A stretch of 64,000 bases of DNA from Hyphomicrobiales bacterium (GTDB lineage Bacteria > Pseudomonadota > Alphaproteobacteria > Rhizobiales > Rhizobiaceae), in assembly GCA_003577315.1 (NCBI GenBank), contig QEVK01000014.1:20932-84931 (forward strand), read 5' to 3'. Of this stretch, positions 18,484 through 27,526 are shown piece after piece (positions within the stretch are counted from its first letter, which is position 1; each line of letters starts with the position of its first letter). The notes beneath the pieces are model-generated. The model was given only the letters and a program-made list of their open reading frames with translations, had not been told where the DNA came from and did no database searches. The position numbers and the translations under genes were made by a program.

Positions 18484-18551
18484 TCCTTTACGCTCCCGCC
18501 GTTCGGGTGCAGGCTTGTTGCGACCGGCGCCGGCGGACATCGTGGCCGGCG

Positions 18552-18565
18552 TTGACGGAGGTCAA
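18552..18565 (+). promoter_or_regulatory. FNR/FixK-type box upstream of the universal stress protein gene
   Basis: TTGACGGAGGTCAA fits the FixK/FnrN consensus TTGAY-N4-RTCAA perfectly. Its centre is about 44 bases before a plausible start region downstream of AGTAGA (18591-18596), near the -41.5 position expected for class II activation. The gene start is 73 bases downstream of the box. Confidence 0.6.
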
Positions 18566-18637
18566 AGTGGGCGTCCGCGGCGCGCGGCACAGTAGAGCAC
18601 GGGTGGCGCGGGCCGCCGCAGCACGTCGGAGACCGAA

Positions 18638-19477
18638 ATGACCTACAAGACCATTCTCGCCGTCCTTCAGGGCAAGGCCGACGCCGGCCGCGTGCTCGAC
18701 TGCGCGGTGCCGCTGGCGGCGCGGTTCTCGGCCCATCTGATCGGCTTCCACGCCGAGGCCACCCCCTTGCCCTACGTGACGCCGATGGGCTTTCCCGACA
18801 CCGAGTTCATCGCCGTGAGCGAGGAGGCGAGCGAGCAGCGCAGCGCAGAGATCAAGGAGATCTTCGAGACGCGCGTGGGGCGCGGCGGCGTCTCCCATAG
18901 CTGGCGCGCGGCGCAGAACGTGTCGGGCGACAGCGCCGTCAGCGCGCTGTCGGCCGCCCGCGCCAGCGACCTGATCGTGGTGCAGCAGGCCGATCCAGAG
19001 CAGGATTCGGGGCTTTCCGCCGACGTCGAGACGCTGCTGTTCGAGAGCGGCCGGCCGGTGCTGCTGGTGCCCTATGCGGTCTCGGTCGACTGCACCTTCC
19101 GCAAGGTGCTGGTGGCGTGGAACGGCTCGCAGCAGGCCGCGCGCGCCACCTTCGACGCGCTGCCCTTCATCCGCGAGGCGCAGGAGACGGAGGTGCTGTC
19201 GCTCGACGCCTCCGACAATGCCGAGCAGGACGCGGCGGTCGCCGGCTCCGACATCGCGGCCGCCCTTGCCCGTCACGGCGCCAGGGTCACCTTCGCCTCC
19301 GGCTTCTCCGCCGGCATCGGCGCGGGCGAGGCGATCGAGAACCGCATCTCCGACACGCAGGCCGACCTTCTGGTGATGGGCGCCTACAGCCAGTCGCGGC
19401 TGAAGGAGTTCTTCTTCGGCGGCGCGACGCGCACGCTGCTGCAATCGATGCCGGTGGCGACGCTGATGTCGCGCTAG
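18638..19477 (+). CDS. Universal stress protein, two tandem UspA domains
   Basis: A 279-residue cytoplasmic protein. Domain one begins MTYKTILAVLQGKADAGRVL. Domain two, from about residue 150, has FRKVLVAWNGSQQAARA and ends DLLVMGAYSQSRLKEFFFGGATRTLLQSM, with the nucleotide-contact pattern G-x2-G-x9-G(S/T) partly kept in MGAYSQSR...GGATRTLL. Double-domain Usp proteins are often induced by low oxygen in rhizobia, which agrees with the FNR/FixK-type box upstream. It is monocistronic or nearly so. Confidence 0.92.
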   Translation: MTYKTILAVLQGKADAGRVLDCAVPLAARFSAHLIGFHAEATPLPYVTPMGFPDTEFIAVSEEASEQRSAEIKEIFETRVGRGGVSHSWRAAQNVSGDSAVSALSAARASDLIVVQQADPEQDSGLSADVETLLFESGRPVLLVPYAVSVDCTFRKVLVAWNGSQQAARATFDALPFIREAQETEVLSLDASDNAEQDAAVAGSDIAAALARHGARVTFASGFSAGIGAGEAIENRISDTQADLLVMGAYSQSRLKEFFFGGATRTLLQSMPVATLMSR

Positions 19478-19596
19478 GCCGCAGCCGCGGGGCGACGCTG
19501 GCCCGAGGCGGCCATGGCGGGAAGCGGGCGCACTTGCCAAGGCCCGGCAGTTGCGGTTAATCCCGGCTGCATTCCACGTCAGCCGGAGTGCCGCCG

Positions 19597-20094
19597 ATGT
19601 CCCTTCCCGAAAAGGCCTTCCCCGTCTCCTGGGACCAGTTCCACCGCGATGCGCGCGCGCTCGCGTGGCGACTGGCCGGCATCAACGCCGAATGGAAGGC
19701 GATCGTGTGCATCACGCGCGGCGGGCTGGTGCCGGCGGCGGTGATCGCGCGCGAGCTCGGCATCCGGCTGATCGAGACCGTCTGCATCGCCTCCTACCAC
19801 GACTACACCGAGCAGGGCGAGCTGAAGGTCCTGAAGGAGGTGACGCCGTCGCTGCTGGAGGACGAGGGCGCCAGCGTGCTGATCGTCGACGACCTGACCG
19901 ACACCGGCAAGACCGCGGCCATCGTGCGCGCCATGATGCCGAAGGCGCATTTCGCCGCCGTCTACGCCAAGCCCAAGGGCCGCACCATGATCGACACCTT
20001 CGTCACCGAGGTGTCGCAGGATACCTGGATCTATTTTCCCTGGGACATGGGATTCACCTATCAGAAGCCGATCGCCGAGGATCATCGCGTCTGA
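19597..20094 (+). CDS. gpt: Xanthine(-guanine) phosphoribosyltransferase
   Basis: A 165-residue type I phosphoribosyltransferase, the usual length of E. coli Gpt. The PRPP loop is [14 protein letters not shown], the substrate hood has [16 protein letters not shown], and [18 protein letters not shown] is characteristic. It salvages xanthine and guanine to XMP and GMP in the cytoplasm. ATG 19597 is preceded by CGGAGTG; a GTG three codons earlier is possible. The symbol is by family resemblance. Confidence 0.9.
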   Translation: MSLPEKAFPVSWDQFHRDARALAWRLAGINAEWKAIVCITRGGLVPAAVIARELGIRLIETVCIASYHDYTEQGELKVLKEVTPSLLEDEGASVLIVDDLTDTGKTAAIVRAMMPKAHFAAVYAKPKGRTMIDTFVTEVSQDTWIYFPWDMGFTYQKPIAEDHRV

Positions 20095-20282
20095 GCAGCC
20101 TTCGATAGTTCGCCCCGGCAAGCGTCGGGGCCGGCGCGAAGCTTGCGCGAGGCTTGCGGGGATGGCGCAAGGCGCGCCGGCGCGGCCCGGATTGCGGCAT
20201 TTGCGCGCATTTTTTCCTTTATTTCCGCATAATTGCCGGCGATCATTATCCGACTATCCAATGTGTTCGGGGCGAGTGGCCG

Positions 20283-20777
20283 ATGATGATCGGGCATGGC
20301 AGGCGCAGCCTGCTCAAGGAGCGAATCCGCCGTTTCCTCGGCGGCCTGCCGCCGCGCGTGCAGGTGGCGGCGCTGCCGTGGCGCGTCGGCGAGGACGGCG
20401 GCGGCGAGGTGCTTCTGGTGACGAGCCGCGGCTCGGGCCGCTGGGTGCTGCCCAAGGGCTGGCCGGAGAAGCGCGAGCGGCTGTTCGAGGCGGCGGCGCG
20501 CGAGGCGGCCGAGGAGGCGGGCGTGACCGGCGTCGTCGCCCGTGACGAGATCGGCCGCTTCTACTACGGCAAGGCGATGCCGTCCGGCTCGCGCTGGCGC
20601 TGCGAGGTGCGGGTGTTTGCGTTGCAGGTGGAGACGGTGGCCGACACGTGGCCCGAGCGCAAGCACCGCAAGCGGCGCTGGCTCTCGCCGCAGGAGGCGG
20701 CGTCGCTGGTCGACGAGGCGGATCTGGCCGAGCTGATCGCTTCCTTTGCCGGTAATCCACGAAAATTTACCGCCTGA
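20283..20777 (+). CDS. Nudix hydrolase
   Basis: A 164-residue protein with a textbook Nudix box beginning GWPEKRERLFEAAAREAAEE and completed by AGV, where the Gly, Glu, Arg-Glu and Glu-Glu positions all match. The preceding GRWVLPKGWPEKRE and following YYGKAMPSGSRWRCEVRVF resemble the DIPP/diadenosine polyphosphate hydrolase branch. It would cleave nucleoside-diphosphate-linked compounds with Mg2+. ATG 20283 (or 20286) was chosen because homology starts there; the longer upstream frame lies in AT-richer intergenic DNA. Confidence 0.88.
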   Translation: MMIGHGRRSLLKERIRRFLGGLPPRVQVAALPWRVGEDGGGEVLLVTSRGSGRWVLPKGWPEKRERLFEAAAREAAEEAGVTGVVARDEIGRFYYGKAMPSGSRWRCEVRVFALQVETVADTWPERKHRKRRWLSPQEAASLVDEADLAELIASFAGNPRKFTA

Positions 20778-20898
20778 GCGCGGCCGAGGCTTCTCCCCGC
20801 TTGTGATCGTTGCCCGGCTTACCTAGAGCGTAGGAGGCTGCGTCCCGTCCGGGCCGCGGCTGCAACCACGCCCGCGCGGGAAAGCCCGGAACAGCCCC

Positions 20899-22500
20899 AT
20901 GACAGACTTCGCCACCGAGGCGCGCAAGGACACCCTCGACAAGGATCTCGACAAGCTCGTCCATGTCGAGGAAGCGGCGACGTTCGTGGCGCGCGGCCTG
21001 GTGGCGCCGGGGCTGGGGCTTCTGTTCCTGGCGCTTTCGGCCATCATCGCCTCTTTCTTCGCCATGGGCGAGACGGGGGCGATCGTCATCGTCGCCGCCT
21101 CGGCCATCGGCGGCTACATGGCGCTCAACATCGGCGCCAACGACGTGGCCAACAATGTCGGCCCGGCCGTCGGCGCCAAGGCGCTGACCATGGGCGGCGC
21201 GCTGGCCATCGCGGCGGTGTTCGAGAGCGCGGGCGCGCTGATCGCCGGCGCCGACGTGGTGACGACGATCTCCAGCGGCATCGTCAGCCCGGAGGCGATC
21301 GCCGATCCGGGCGTGTTCGTGCGGCTGATGCTGGCGGCGCTCGTCTCCTCGGCGCTGTGGATCAACCTTGCGACATGGATCGGCGCGCCGGTCTCGACCA
21401 CCCATGCCGTGGTCGGCGGCGTCGCCGGCTCGGGCATCGCGGCGGCCGGCTTCGCCGCCATCGACTGGAGCACGATGGGCGGCATCGCGGCGAGCTGGGT
21501 GATCTCGCCGGTGCTGGGCGGCATCGTCGCGAGCCTGTTCCTTGCCTTCATCAAGGCGGCGGTCATCTACCAGGACGACAAGATCACGGCGGCGCGGCTG
21601 TGGGTGCCGCTGCTGATCGCGGTGATGGCCGGGGCGTTTTCCGCCTATCTCGTCACCAAGGGGCTGAAGCGCGTCGTCGACGTCTCGGCCCTCCAGATCG
21701 CCGCCGTCGGCCTCGGCAGCTTCGTGCTGGTGTGGGGGCTGGCCAAGATCAGCGTCGACCGGCAGGCGGTCAATATGGAGAACCGCAACCAGTCGCTGCG
21801 CAAGCTGTTCCGCCTGCCGCTGATCTTCTCGGCGGCGCTGCTTTCCTTCGCCCACGGCGCCAACGACGTCTCCAACGCCGTCGGGCCGCTGGCGGCCATC
21901 GTGCAGGCGGCCTCCGGCGAGCGGTCGGCCACGGTGGCGATCCCGCTGTGGGTGATGGTGATCGGGGCCGCCGGCATCTCCCTCGGCCTCGTGCTGTTCG
22001 GGCCGAAGCTCATCCGCATGGTCGGCGGGCAGATCACCAAGCTCAACCCCATGCGCGCCTTTTGCGTGGCGCTGTCGGCGGCCATCACCGTCATCGTCGC
22101 CTCCTGGTTCGGCCTGCCGGTCTCCTCGACCCACATCGCGGTCGGCGCGGTGTTCGGCGTCGGCTTCTTCCGAGAGTGGTACACGGCCAATTCGTCGCGC
22201 CGGCGCACCTATCTGGAGCGCAAGGCCAGCCGCGCCCGCGCCGAGCGCGCCGCCCGCGCCCGCGGCGCCGGCAAGGACGCGCGGCAGGAGATGCGCGAGA
22301 GCGAGGCGGGCGACGACGACAACGGAAACGGCGACGACCTCGAAAGCGAGGGGCCGCCCGTCTCGCGCGAGGAGATCGCCCGGCGCAGGCTGGTGCGCCG
22401 CGCCCACGTCATGACCATCGCCACGGCCTGGGTGACGACGGTGCCGGCCTCGGCGCTGCTTGCCGCCGGCGTCTTCCTGCTGCTCCAGATGCTGGCCTGA
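20899..22500 (+). CDS. PiT family inorganic phosphate transporter
   Basis: A 533-residue protein with two PD001131-type repeats, NIGANDVANNVGPAVGAKAL near residue 75 and HGANDVSNAVGPLAA near residue 318, about eleven to twelve helices, and a charged cytoplasmic loop near residues 433-508 rich in Arg, Asp and Glu. This is low-affinity, H+- or metal-coupled phosphate uptake in the inner membrane. The long acidic-basic loop and N-terminal extension are as in the larger alphaproteobacterial PiT proteins. No phoU-like gene precedes it. Confidence 0.92.
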   Translation: MTDFATEARKDTLDKDLDKLVHVEEAATFVARGLVAPGLGLLFLALSAIIASFFAMGETGAIVIVAASAIGGYMALNIGANDVANNVGPAVGAKALTMGGALAIAAVFESAGALIAGADVVTTISSGIVSPEAIADPGVFVRLMLAALVSSALWINLATWIGAPVSTTHAVVGGVAGSGIAAAGFAAIDWSTMGGIAASWVISPVLGGIVASLFLAFIKAAVIYQDDKITAARLWVPLLIAVMAGAFSAYLVTKGLKRVVDVSALQIAAVGLGSFVLVWGLAKISVDRQAVNMENRNQSLRKLFRLPLIFSAALLSFAHGANDVSNAVGPLAAIVQAASGERSATVAIPLWVMVIGAAGISLGLVLFGPKLIRMVGGQITKLNPMRAFCVALSAAITVIVASWFGLPVSSTHIAVGAVFGVGFFREWYTANSSRRRTYLERKASRARAERAARARGAGKDARQEMRESEAGDDDNGNGDDLESEGPPVSREEIARRRLVRRAHVMTIATAWVTTVPASALLAAGVFLLLQMLA

Positions 22501-22792
22501 GCGCCGCGCGGAAAGCGATTTTTCTCCCCGCTATCCACATTCCTTCACACAAGATGTTGGGGTCGGGGAACCCGCGCAAACGAGTCCTTGACGACACATT
22601 GCGAGTCGCCTTTTATGGGCCATGCGTCCCTGTTGCGGGCGCGGCCGGAAAGTTTCGAGCCCGGTCTTTTTTCCAGATCTGTCTGCGTTTGGCGAGGTCC
22701 GGCTGCGTGTCGCGGCGGCCGGATCAGGGGATGTTTGGCCCCTGCGGACGGGACGCAAGCGGCAAGGGACGGGTAGCGTAAATTTCCTGTTA
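22501..22792. other. Upstream non-coding region before the nrdJ operator
   Basis: I see no gene in these 292 bases. TTGACG (22588-22593) with a downstream TTTATG is a possible weak promoter, and two GANTC sites (CcrM methylation sequence) lie near 22580 and 22605. Nothing else stands out. Confidence 0.4.
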
Positions 22793-22839
22793 ACACTATA
22801 TTTAGTGTTTTAAATCAGGATGCGTGCTAGATAATGTGA
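22793..22839 (+). promoter_or_regulatory. Tandem NrdR boxes of nrdJ
   Basis: Box one, ACACTATATTTAGTGT (22793-22808), differs from the NrdR consensus ACACWATATATWGTGT at one position. Box two (22824-22839, GTGCTAGATAATGTGA) is weaker but keeps the core C, A, AT and GTG positions. The starts are 31 bases apart, about three helical turns, the normal spacing of paired NrdR boxes. This implies repression of the ribonucleotide reductase gene by ATP/dATP-loaded NrdR. Confidence 0.75.
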
Positions 22840-23087
22840 TTAGCCGGCGAGGCCTTGTGCCGCCGGGCGCGCGCCGGAGCACCGGCGGGCACACCGCGGG
22901 GAGGGGCCGGCGAGGAAGGCCCGCGCTTCGCGGCAAGGGCTGGTCGACGCTTCCGGCAAGGAGCGGCGGCGCAGCGTGGACGGCCCGTCGCGGGGATGGC
23001 GGCGGGCGGGCCGGACGGTCGCGAAAAGGTGTCTTTGCCCGCGGCCGATCGGCGCTACATTTAGAAACCATAGGGACTGACAAGCAG
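22840..23087 (+). other. Long GC-rich leader of nrdJ
   Basis: The 248 bases between the NrdR boxes and the nrdJ ATG are very G+C-rich and open in the nrdJ frame, but the translation is low-complexity (Gly/Arg-rich) and unlike the family. I could not recognise a B12 box or the conserved core of a cobalamin riboswitch. Small GC hairpins are possible throughout. Confidence 0.45.
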
Positions 23088-26000
23088 ATGCGCATCGAAC
23101 GTCGTTTCACGAAAGAGGGCCAGTCGCCTTACGCGGAGATCGAGTTCCGCAAGGCGGTGAGCGAGATCCGCAACCCGGACGGCTCGATCGTCTTCCGGGC
23201 CGACGACATCGACGTGCCGGCGCAGTTCAGCCAGGTGGCCGCCGACATCCTGGCGCAGAAATATTTCCGCAAGGCCGGCGTGCCCGCGCGCCTCAAGCGG
23301 GTCGAGGAGAACGACGTTCCGTCCTTCCTGTGGCGCTCGGTCGCCGACGAGGCCGCCCTTGCCGAGCTGCCGGAGGACGAGCGCTACGGCTCCGAGCGCG
23401 ACGCGCGGCAGGTGTTCGACCGGCTCGCCGGCACCTGGGCCTACTGGGGCTGGAAGGGCGGCTACTTCAACGCCGAGGAGGACGCGCTCGCCTTCCGCGA
23501 CGAGCTCGCCTACATGCTCGCCACCCAGCGCGTCGCGCCCAACAGCCCGCAATGGTTCAACACCGGCCTGCACTGGGCCTACGGCATCGACGGCCCGGGC
23601 CAGGGCCACTATTACGTCGATCCGTTCACCGGCAAGCTGACGCGCTCGGCCTCGGCCTACGAGCATCCGCAGCCGCACGCCTGCTTCATCCAGTCCGTCG
23701 CCGACGACCTCGTCAACGAGGGCGGCATCATGGACCTGTGGGTGCGCGAGGCGCGGCTGTTCAAGTACGGCTCGGGCACCGGCTCGAATTTCTCCCATCT
23801 GCGCGGCGAGGGCGAGAGGCTGTCGGGCGGCGGCAAGTCCTCCGGCCTGATGAGCTTCCTCAAGATCGGCGACCGCGCCGCCGGCGCCATCAAGTCGGGC
23901 GGCACCACGCGCCGCGCCGCCAAGATGGTGGTGGTCGACGTCGACCATCCCGACATCGAGGCCTATATCGACTGGAAGGTGAACGAGGAGCAGAAGGTCG
24001 CCGCGCTCGTCACCGGCTCCAAGATCGTCAAGCAGCATCTGGCCGCCATCATGAAGGCGTGCGTCAACTGCGAGGGCAACGGCGACGACTGCTTCGACCC
24101 GGCGGTGAACCCGGCGCTCAAGCGCGAGATCCGCGCGGCCAAGAAGAACGCGGTGCCGGAGAACTACATCAAGCGCGTCATCCAGTTCGCCAGGCAGGGC
24201 TACACCTCGATCGAGTTCAAGACCTACGACACCGACTGGGATTCGGAGGCCTACCTCACCGTCTCGGGCCAGAACTCCAACAACTCCGTCTCGCTCAAGG
24301 ACGATTTCCTGCGCGCGGTGGAGAACGACGGAGACTGGAATCTTATCCGCAGGATAGACGGCAAGGTTGCCAGGACGCTGAAGGCGCGGGACCTGTGGGA
24401 GAAGATCGGCTACGCCGCCTGGGCCTCGGCCGATCCGGGCCTGCACTTCAACACCACGATGAACGACTGGCACACCTGCCCGGCGGCCGGGCCGATCCGC
24501 GCGTCGAACCCGTGCTCGGAATACATGTTCCTCGACGACACGGCCTGCAACCTCGCCTCGATCAACCTTCTGCCCTACCGCAATCCCGACGGCACCATCG
24601 ACATCGAGGCCTATGAGCACACGGTGCGGCTGTGGACCGTGGTGCTGGAAATCTCGGTGATGATGGCGCAGTTCCCGTCGTGGAAGATCGCCAAGCTGTC
24701 CTACGAGTACCGCACGCTCGGCCTCGGCTTTGCCAATATCGGCGGGCTGCTGATGACCTCCGGCATCCCCTACGATTCCGACGAGGGCAGGGGCCTGTGC
24801 GCGGCGTTGACGGCGCTGATGACGGGCGTTTCCTACGCCACCTCGGCCGAGATGGCGTCCGAGCTCGGCGCGTTCCCGGAATATCCGGTCAACGCCCCGC
24901 ACATGCTGCGCGTGATGCGCAACCACCGCCGCGCCGCCTATGGCGAGACGGGCGGCTACGAGAAGCTGTCGGTCGACCCGGTTCCGCTCAACGCCGAGCA
25001 TGTGTGGCAGAAGGAGCTGGTCGAGCATGCGCGCGCGGCATGGGACCGCGCCATCGATCTCGGCGCCGAATACGGCTTCCGCAACGCGCAGGCGACCGTG
25101 ATCGCGCCGACCGGCACGATCGGCCTCGTCATGGACTGCGACACCACCGGCATCGAGCCCGACTTCGCGCTGGTCAAGTTCAAGAAGCTGGCCGGCGGCG
25201 GCTACTTCAAGATCATCAACCGCGCGGTGCCGGAGGCGCTGCGCACGCTGGGCTATTCGGAAAGCCAGATCGCCGAGATCGAGGCCTATGCCGTCGGCCA
25301 CGGCAACCTCAACCAGGCGCCGGGCGTCAATCCCGGCTCGCTCAAGGCCAAAGGCTTCACCGACGAGAAGATCGCCGCGCTCAACGCCGCGCTGGGCTCC
25401 GCCTTCGACATCAAGTTCGTGTTCAACAAGTGGACGCTGGGCGAGGATTTCTGCCGCGACGTTCTCGGCTTCACCGACGCGCAGCTCAACGACTTCTCCT
25501 TCGAGATGCTGCCGGCGCTCGGCTTCGCGAGGAAGGACATCGAGGCCGCCAACATCCATGTCTGCGGCGCGATGACGCTGGAAGGGGCGCCGCATCTGAA
25601 GGACGAGCACCTGCCCGTCTTCGACTGCGCCAACCCGTGCGGCAAGGTCGGCAAGCGTTACCTGTCCGTCGAGAGCCACATCCGCATGATGGCGGCGGCG
25701 CAGCCCTTCATCTCCGGCGCGATCTCCAAGACGATCAACATGCCCAACGAGGCGACCGTCGACGACTGCAAGCAAGCCTACATGCTGTCGTGGAAGCTGG
25801 CGCTGAAGGCCAACGCCCTCTACCGCGACGGCTCCAAGCTGTCGCAGCCGCTCAACGCCTCGCTCCTGTCGGACGACGAGGACGAGGCCGACGAGCGCGC
25901 CGAGGAGCTGGCGGCCGCCCCCGCCGCCGCGCGCGTGGCGCAGGTGACGGAGAAGATCGTCGAGCGCGTGGTCGAGAAGGTGGTGCGCGACCGCGAGAAG

Positions 26001-26873
26001 CTGCCCAACCGCCGCCAGGGCTACACCCAGAAGGCGGTGATCGGCGGCCACAAGGTCTACCTGCGCACCGGCGAGTTCGGCGACGGCAGGCTCGGCGAGA
26101 TCTTCATCGACATGCACAAGGAGGGCGCGGCCTTCCGGGCGATGATGAACAACTTCGCCATCGCCATCTCGCTCGGCCTGCAATACGGCGTGCCGCTGGA
26201 GGAATATGTCGAGGCCTTCACCTTCACCCGCTTCGAGCCGGCCGGCGTGGTGCAGGGCAACGATGCGGTGAAGAACGCGACCTCGATCCTCGACTACGTG
26301 TTCCGCGAGCTGGCGATCTCCTATCTCGGCCGCCACGACCTCGCCCATGTCGACACGTCGGACTTCTCCAACACCACGCTGGGCAAGGGCATCCAGGAGG
26401 GCAAGACCAACCTGATCTCCACCGGCTGGACGCGCGGCTACAAGCCCACCCTGGTGGCCGGCACCGGCGGCGAGCCCAAGGGCTCGGCCGGCGGCCCCGC
26501 GCCGCGCGCCTCGGGCTCGGGGTCCGGCGGAGCGACCGTGACGGCGATCGGCACGGCGGCTGCGGCGCGCAAGCTCGACGCGGAGCCCGGCGTTGTCACC
26601 GCCTTCCGCCGCGACTACGAGGAGCGGGCGCGGGAAGCCGCCGAGGATGCGGCCTTCGAGGAGAAGGCCAACGAGGCCGCCGAGGCGCTGTTCTCCGACG
26701 CCGCGGCGAAGGAAGCGGCCGAGGCCAAGGCGCTCGCCGCCGAGCGGCGGGTGCAGGCGATGATGCAGGGCTACACCGGCAACATGTGCACCGAGTGCCA
26801 GAACTTCACCATGGTGCGCAACGGCACCTGCGAGAAGTGCGACACCTGCGGCGCCACCAGCGGCTGCAGCTGA
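23088..26873 (+). CDS. nrdJ: Adenosylcobalamin-dependent ribonucleoside-diphosphate reductase (class II)
   Basis: A 1261-residue single-chain enzyme making deoxyribonucleotides in the cytoplasm with B12. ATG 23088 ([15 protein letters not shown]) was chosen as the conserved N-terminus. Motifs: [20 protein letters not shown]; the active-site segment [21 protein letters not shown] (key NPCSE); [18 protein letters not shown]; and [23 protein letters not shown] (key MAAAQPF, SKTINMP). An Ala/Glu-rich linker (about 1125-1225) leads to the C-terminal cysteine-rich tail CTECQNF...[13 protein letters not shown], thought to relay electrons. NrdR boxes lie upstream. It makes this organism dependent on cobalamin unless another reductase exists elsewhere. 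Confidence 0.97.
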   Translation: MRIERRFTKEGQSPYAEIEFRKAVSEIRNPDGSIVFRADDIDVPAQFSQVAADILAQKYFRKAGVPARLKRVEENDVPSFLWRSVADEAALAELPEDERYGSERDARQVFDRLAGTWAYWGWKGGYFNAEEDALAFRDELAYMLATQRVAPNSPQWFNTGLHWAYGIDGPGQGHYYVDPFTGKLTRSASAYEHPQPHACFIQSVADDLVNEGGIMDLWVREARLFKYGSGTGSNFSHLRGEGERLSGGGKSSGLMSFLKIGDRAAGAIKSGGTTRRAAKMVVVDVDHPDIEAYIDWKVNEEQKVAALVTGSKIVKQHLAAIMKACVNCEGNGDDCFDPAVNPALKREIRAAKKNAVPENYIKRVIQFARQGYTSIEFKTYDTDWDSEAYLTVSGQNSNNSVSLKDDFLRAVENDGDWNLIRRIDGKVARTLKARDLWEKIGYAAWASADPGLHFNTTMNDWHTCPAAGPIRASNPCSEYMFLDDTACNLASINLLPYRNPDGTIDIEAYEHTVRLWTVVLEISVMMAQFPSWKIAKLSYEYRTLGLGFANIGGLLMTSGIPYDSDEGRGLCAALTALMTGVSYATSAEMASELGAFPEYPVNAPHMLRVMRNHRRAAYGETGGYEKLSVDPVPLNAEHVWQKELVEHARAAWDRAIDLGAEYGFRNAQATVIAPTGTIGLVMDCDTTGIEPDFALVKFKKLAGGGYFKIINRAVPEALRTLGYSESQIAEIEAYAVGHGNLNQAPGVNPGSLKAKGFTDEKIAALNAALGSAFDIKFVFNKWTLGEDFCRDVLGFTDAQLNDFSFEMLPALGFARKDIEAANIHVCGAMTLEGAPHLKDEHLPVFDCANPCGKVGKRYLSVESHIRMMAAAQPFISGAISKTINMPNEATVDDCKQAYMLSWKLALKANALYRDGSKLSQPLNASLLSDDEDEADERAEELAAAPAAARVAQVTEKIVERVVEKVVRDREKLPNRRQGYTQKAVIGGHKVYLRTGEFGDGRLGEIFIDMHKEGAAFRAMMNNFAIAISLGLQYGVPLEEYVEAFTFTRFEPAGVVQGNDAVKNATSILDYVFRELAISYLGRHDLAHVDTSDFSNTTLGKGIQEGKTNLISTGWTRGYKPTLVAGTGGEPKGSAGGPAPRASGSGSGGATVTAIGTAAAARKLDAEPGVVTAFRRDYEERAREAAEDAAFEEKANEAAEALFSDAAAKEAAEAKALAAERRVQAMMQGYTGNMCTECQNFTMVRNGTCEKCDTCGATSGCS

Positions 26874-26894
26874 CGGCCCGGCATCCACGGACAT

Positions 26895-26924
26895 GACGGG
26901 CGGGCGGGCGCAAGCCTGCCCGTC
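26895..26924 (+). terminator. Possible terminator after nrdJ
   Basis: Arms 26895-26905 and 26914-26924 pair over 11 positions with one mismatch. The hairpin is followed by only a short T tract (CATTTG), so termination may be weak. Confidence 0.35.
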
Positions 26925-26939
26925 CTGCATTTGCGGGGG

Positions 26940-27180
26940 TCAGTCGTGGGTTTGGCCGCGGAAGGCGGTGCCGCGCAGCGACGGCCGCTCCACGAAGGCG
27001 TCGAACCGGCGGCCGAGGCCGGCATGGGCGCGGAACGAGGGCGGCCGATGTGGACGGGGTCGTCACCGGAGACCTCGCGGTCGAGCCAGCGATAGCTTTC
27101 CGCGAGCTTCGCTCGTAGCCGGCCTGCAACCGCGGGTAGCGCAGGTGCGGCGGCCGGCGCTCCGTGCTTCAACGGATCCG
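26940..27180 (-). pseudogene. Remnant of a glutathione S-transferase gene
   Basis: Reading leftward, one frame (about 27170-27055) gives RAKLAESYRWLDREVSGDD, like the start of a GST helical domain. A different frame (27023-26940) gives GLGRRFDAFVERPSLRGTAF followed by RGQTHD and a proper stop, the usual end of such a protein. The middle of the C-terminal domain is deleted, the frames disagree, and no thioredoxin-like N-terminal domain remains. It is a decayed gene, not an active one. Confidence 0.6.
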
Positions 27181-27222
27181 GTCTTGTCCTGACGGGGAGG
27201 GGTTCCGGGCCCCGAGGCATGT

Positions 27223-27312
27223 CTATGCTTCTTCGAGATCGCCCTCGGTCGCGACGAGGAGCACGCGGCTGTCGCGCATAAGACCGGGGCGTGCGTCGGC
27301 CAGCGCCCGGCA
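27223..27312 (-). pseudogene. Possible C-terminal remnant of a PLP-dependent ammonia-lyase
   Basis: A short minus-strand frame ends MRDSRVLLVATEGDLEEA and a stop. It resembles the end of fold-type II PLP enzymes (threonine/diaminopropionate ammonia-lyase type, SRVLLFSTEGATDP). Only about 30 residues remain, so this is tentative. Confidence 0.3.
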
Positions 27313-27339
27313 CCGGCCGGCGCGACCCGCCTATTGTCG

Positions 27340-27370
27340 CTGAAATCGCGTATCGGAATGCCGATTTCAG
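27340..27370. promoter_or_regulatory. Palindrome upstream of the Lrp remnant
   Basis: CTGAAATCG (27340-27348) and CGATTTCAG (27362-27370) are exact reverse complements separated by 13 bases. The position upstream of a decayed Lrp/AsnC gene suggests its former operator. Confidence 0.4.
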
Positions 27371-27387
27371 GCGGAAAGTGGATAGAA

Positions 27388-27510
27388 ATGACGGAAACCG
27401 TCGCTCTCGACGCTTTCGTGCGCAAGCTGCGCACGCGCGCCGAAATCCGGCGGGCGTGGTATGTGACCGGCGAGACGGATTTCGTGCTGCACCTCGCCAT
27501 CGCCGCGCCC
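27388..27510 (+). pseudogene. Remnant of an Lrp/AsnC-type regulator
   Basis: About 40 residues match the effector (RAM) domain: LDAFVRKLRTRAEIRRAWYV, then TGETDFVLHLAI. The helix-turn-helix half before it is absent, and after HLAI the homology stops abruptly close to the end of phzF. It looks truncated at both ends by deletion. A full gene would run about 150 residues. Confidence 0.6.
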
Positions 27511-27526
27511 GGCGCCTGCGGGGCGG

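Noticed and set aside
22790..22813. CtrA-type TTAA pair around the NrdR box
   Set aside because: Spacing between the two TTAA sequences is 16 bases, not the seven of a CtrA site.
22824..23087. N-terminal extension of nrdJ by 88 codons
   Set aside because: The extension would start inside the second NrdR box and is Gly/Arg-rich, unlike any NrdJ N-terminus.
22840..23087. Cobalamin riboswitch in the nrdJ leader
   Set aside because: I could not find a B12 box or the conserved core; a covariance-model search would decide.
23061..26930. A 1289-codon open frame antisense to nrdJ
   Set aside because: It mirrors the strong third-position G+C bias of nrdJ; its translation is low-complexity and matches no family.
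26893..27192. A 99-codon plus-strand ORF after nrdJ
   Set aside because: It overlaps the GST remnant on the other strand and has no recognisable domain.
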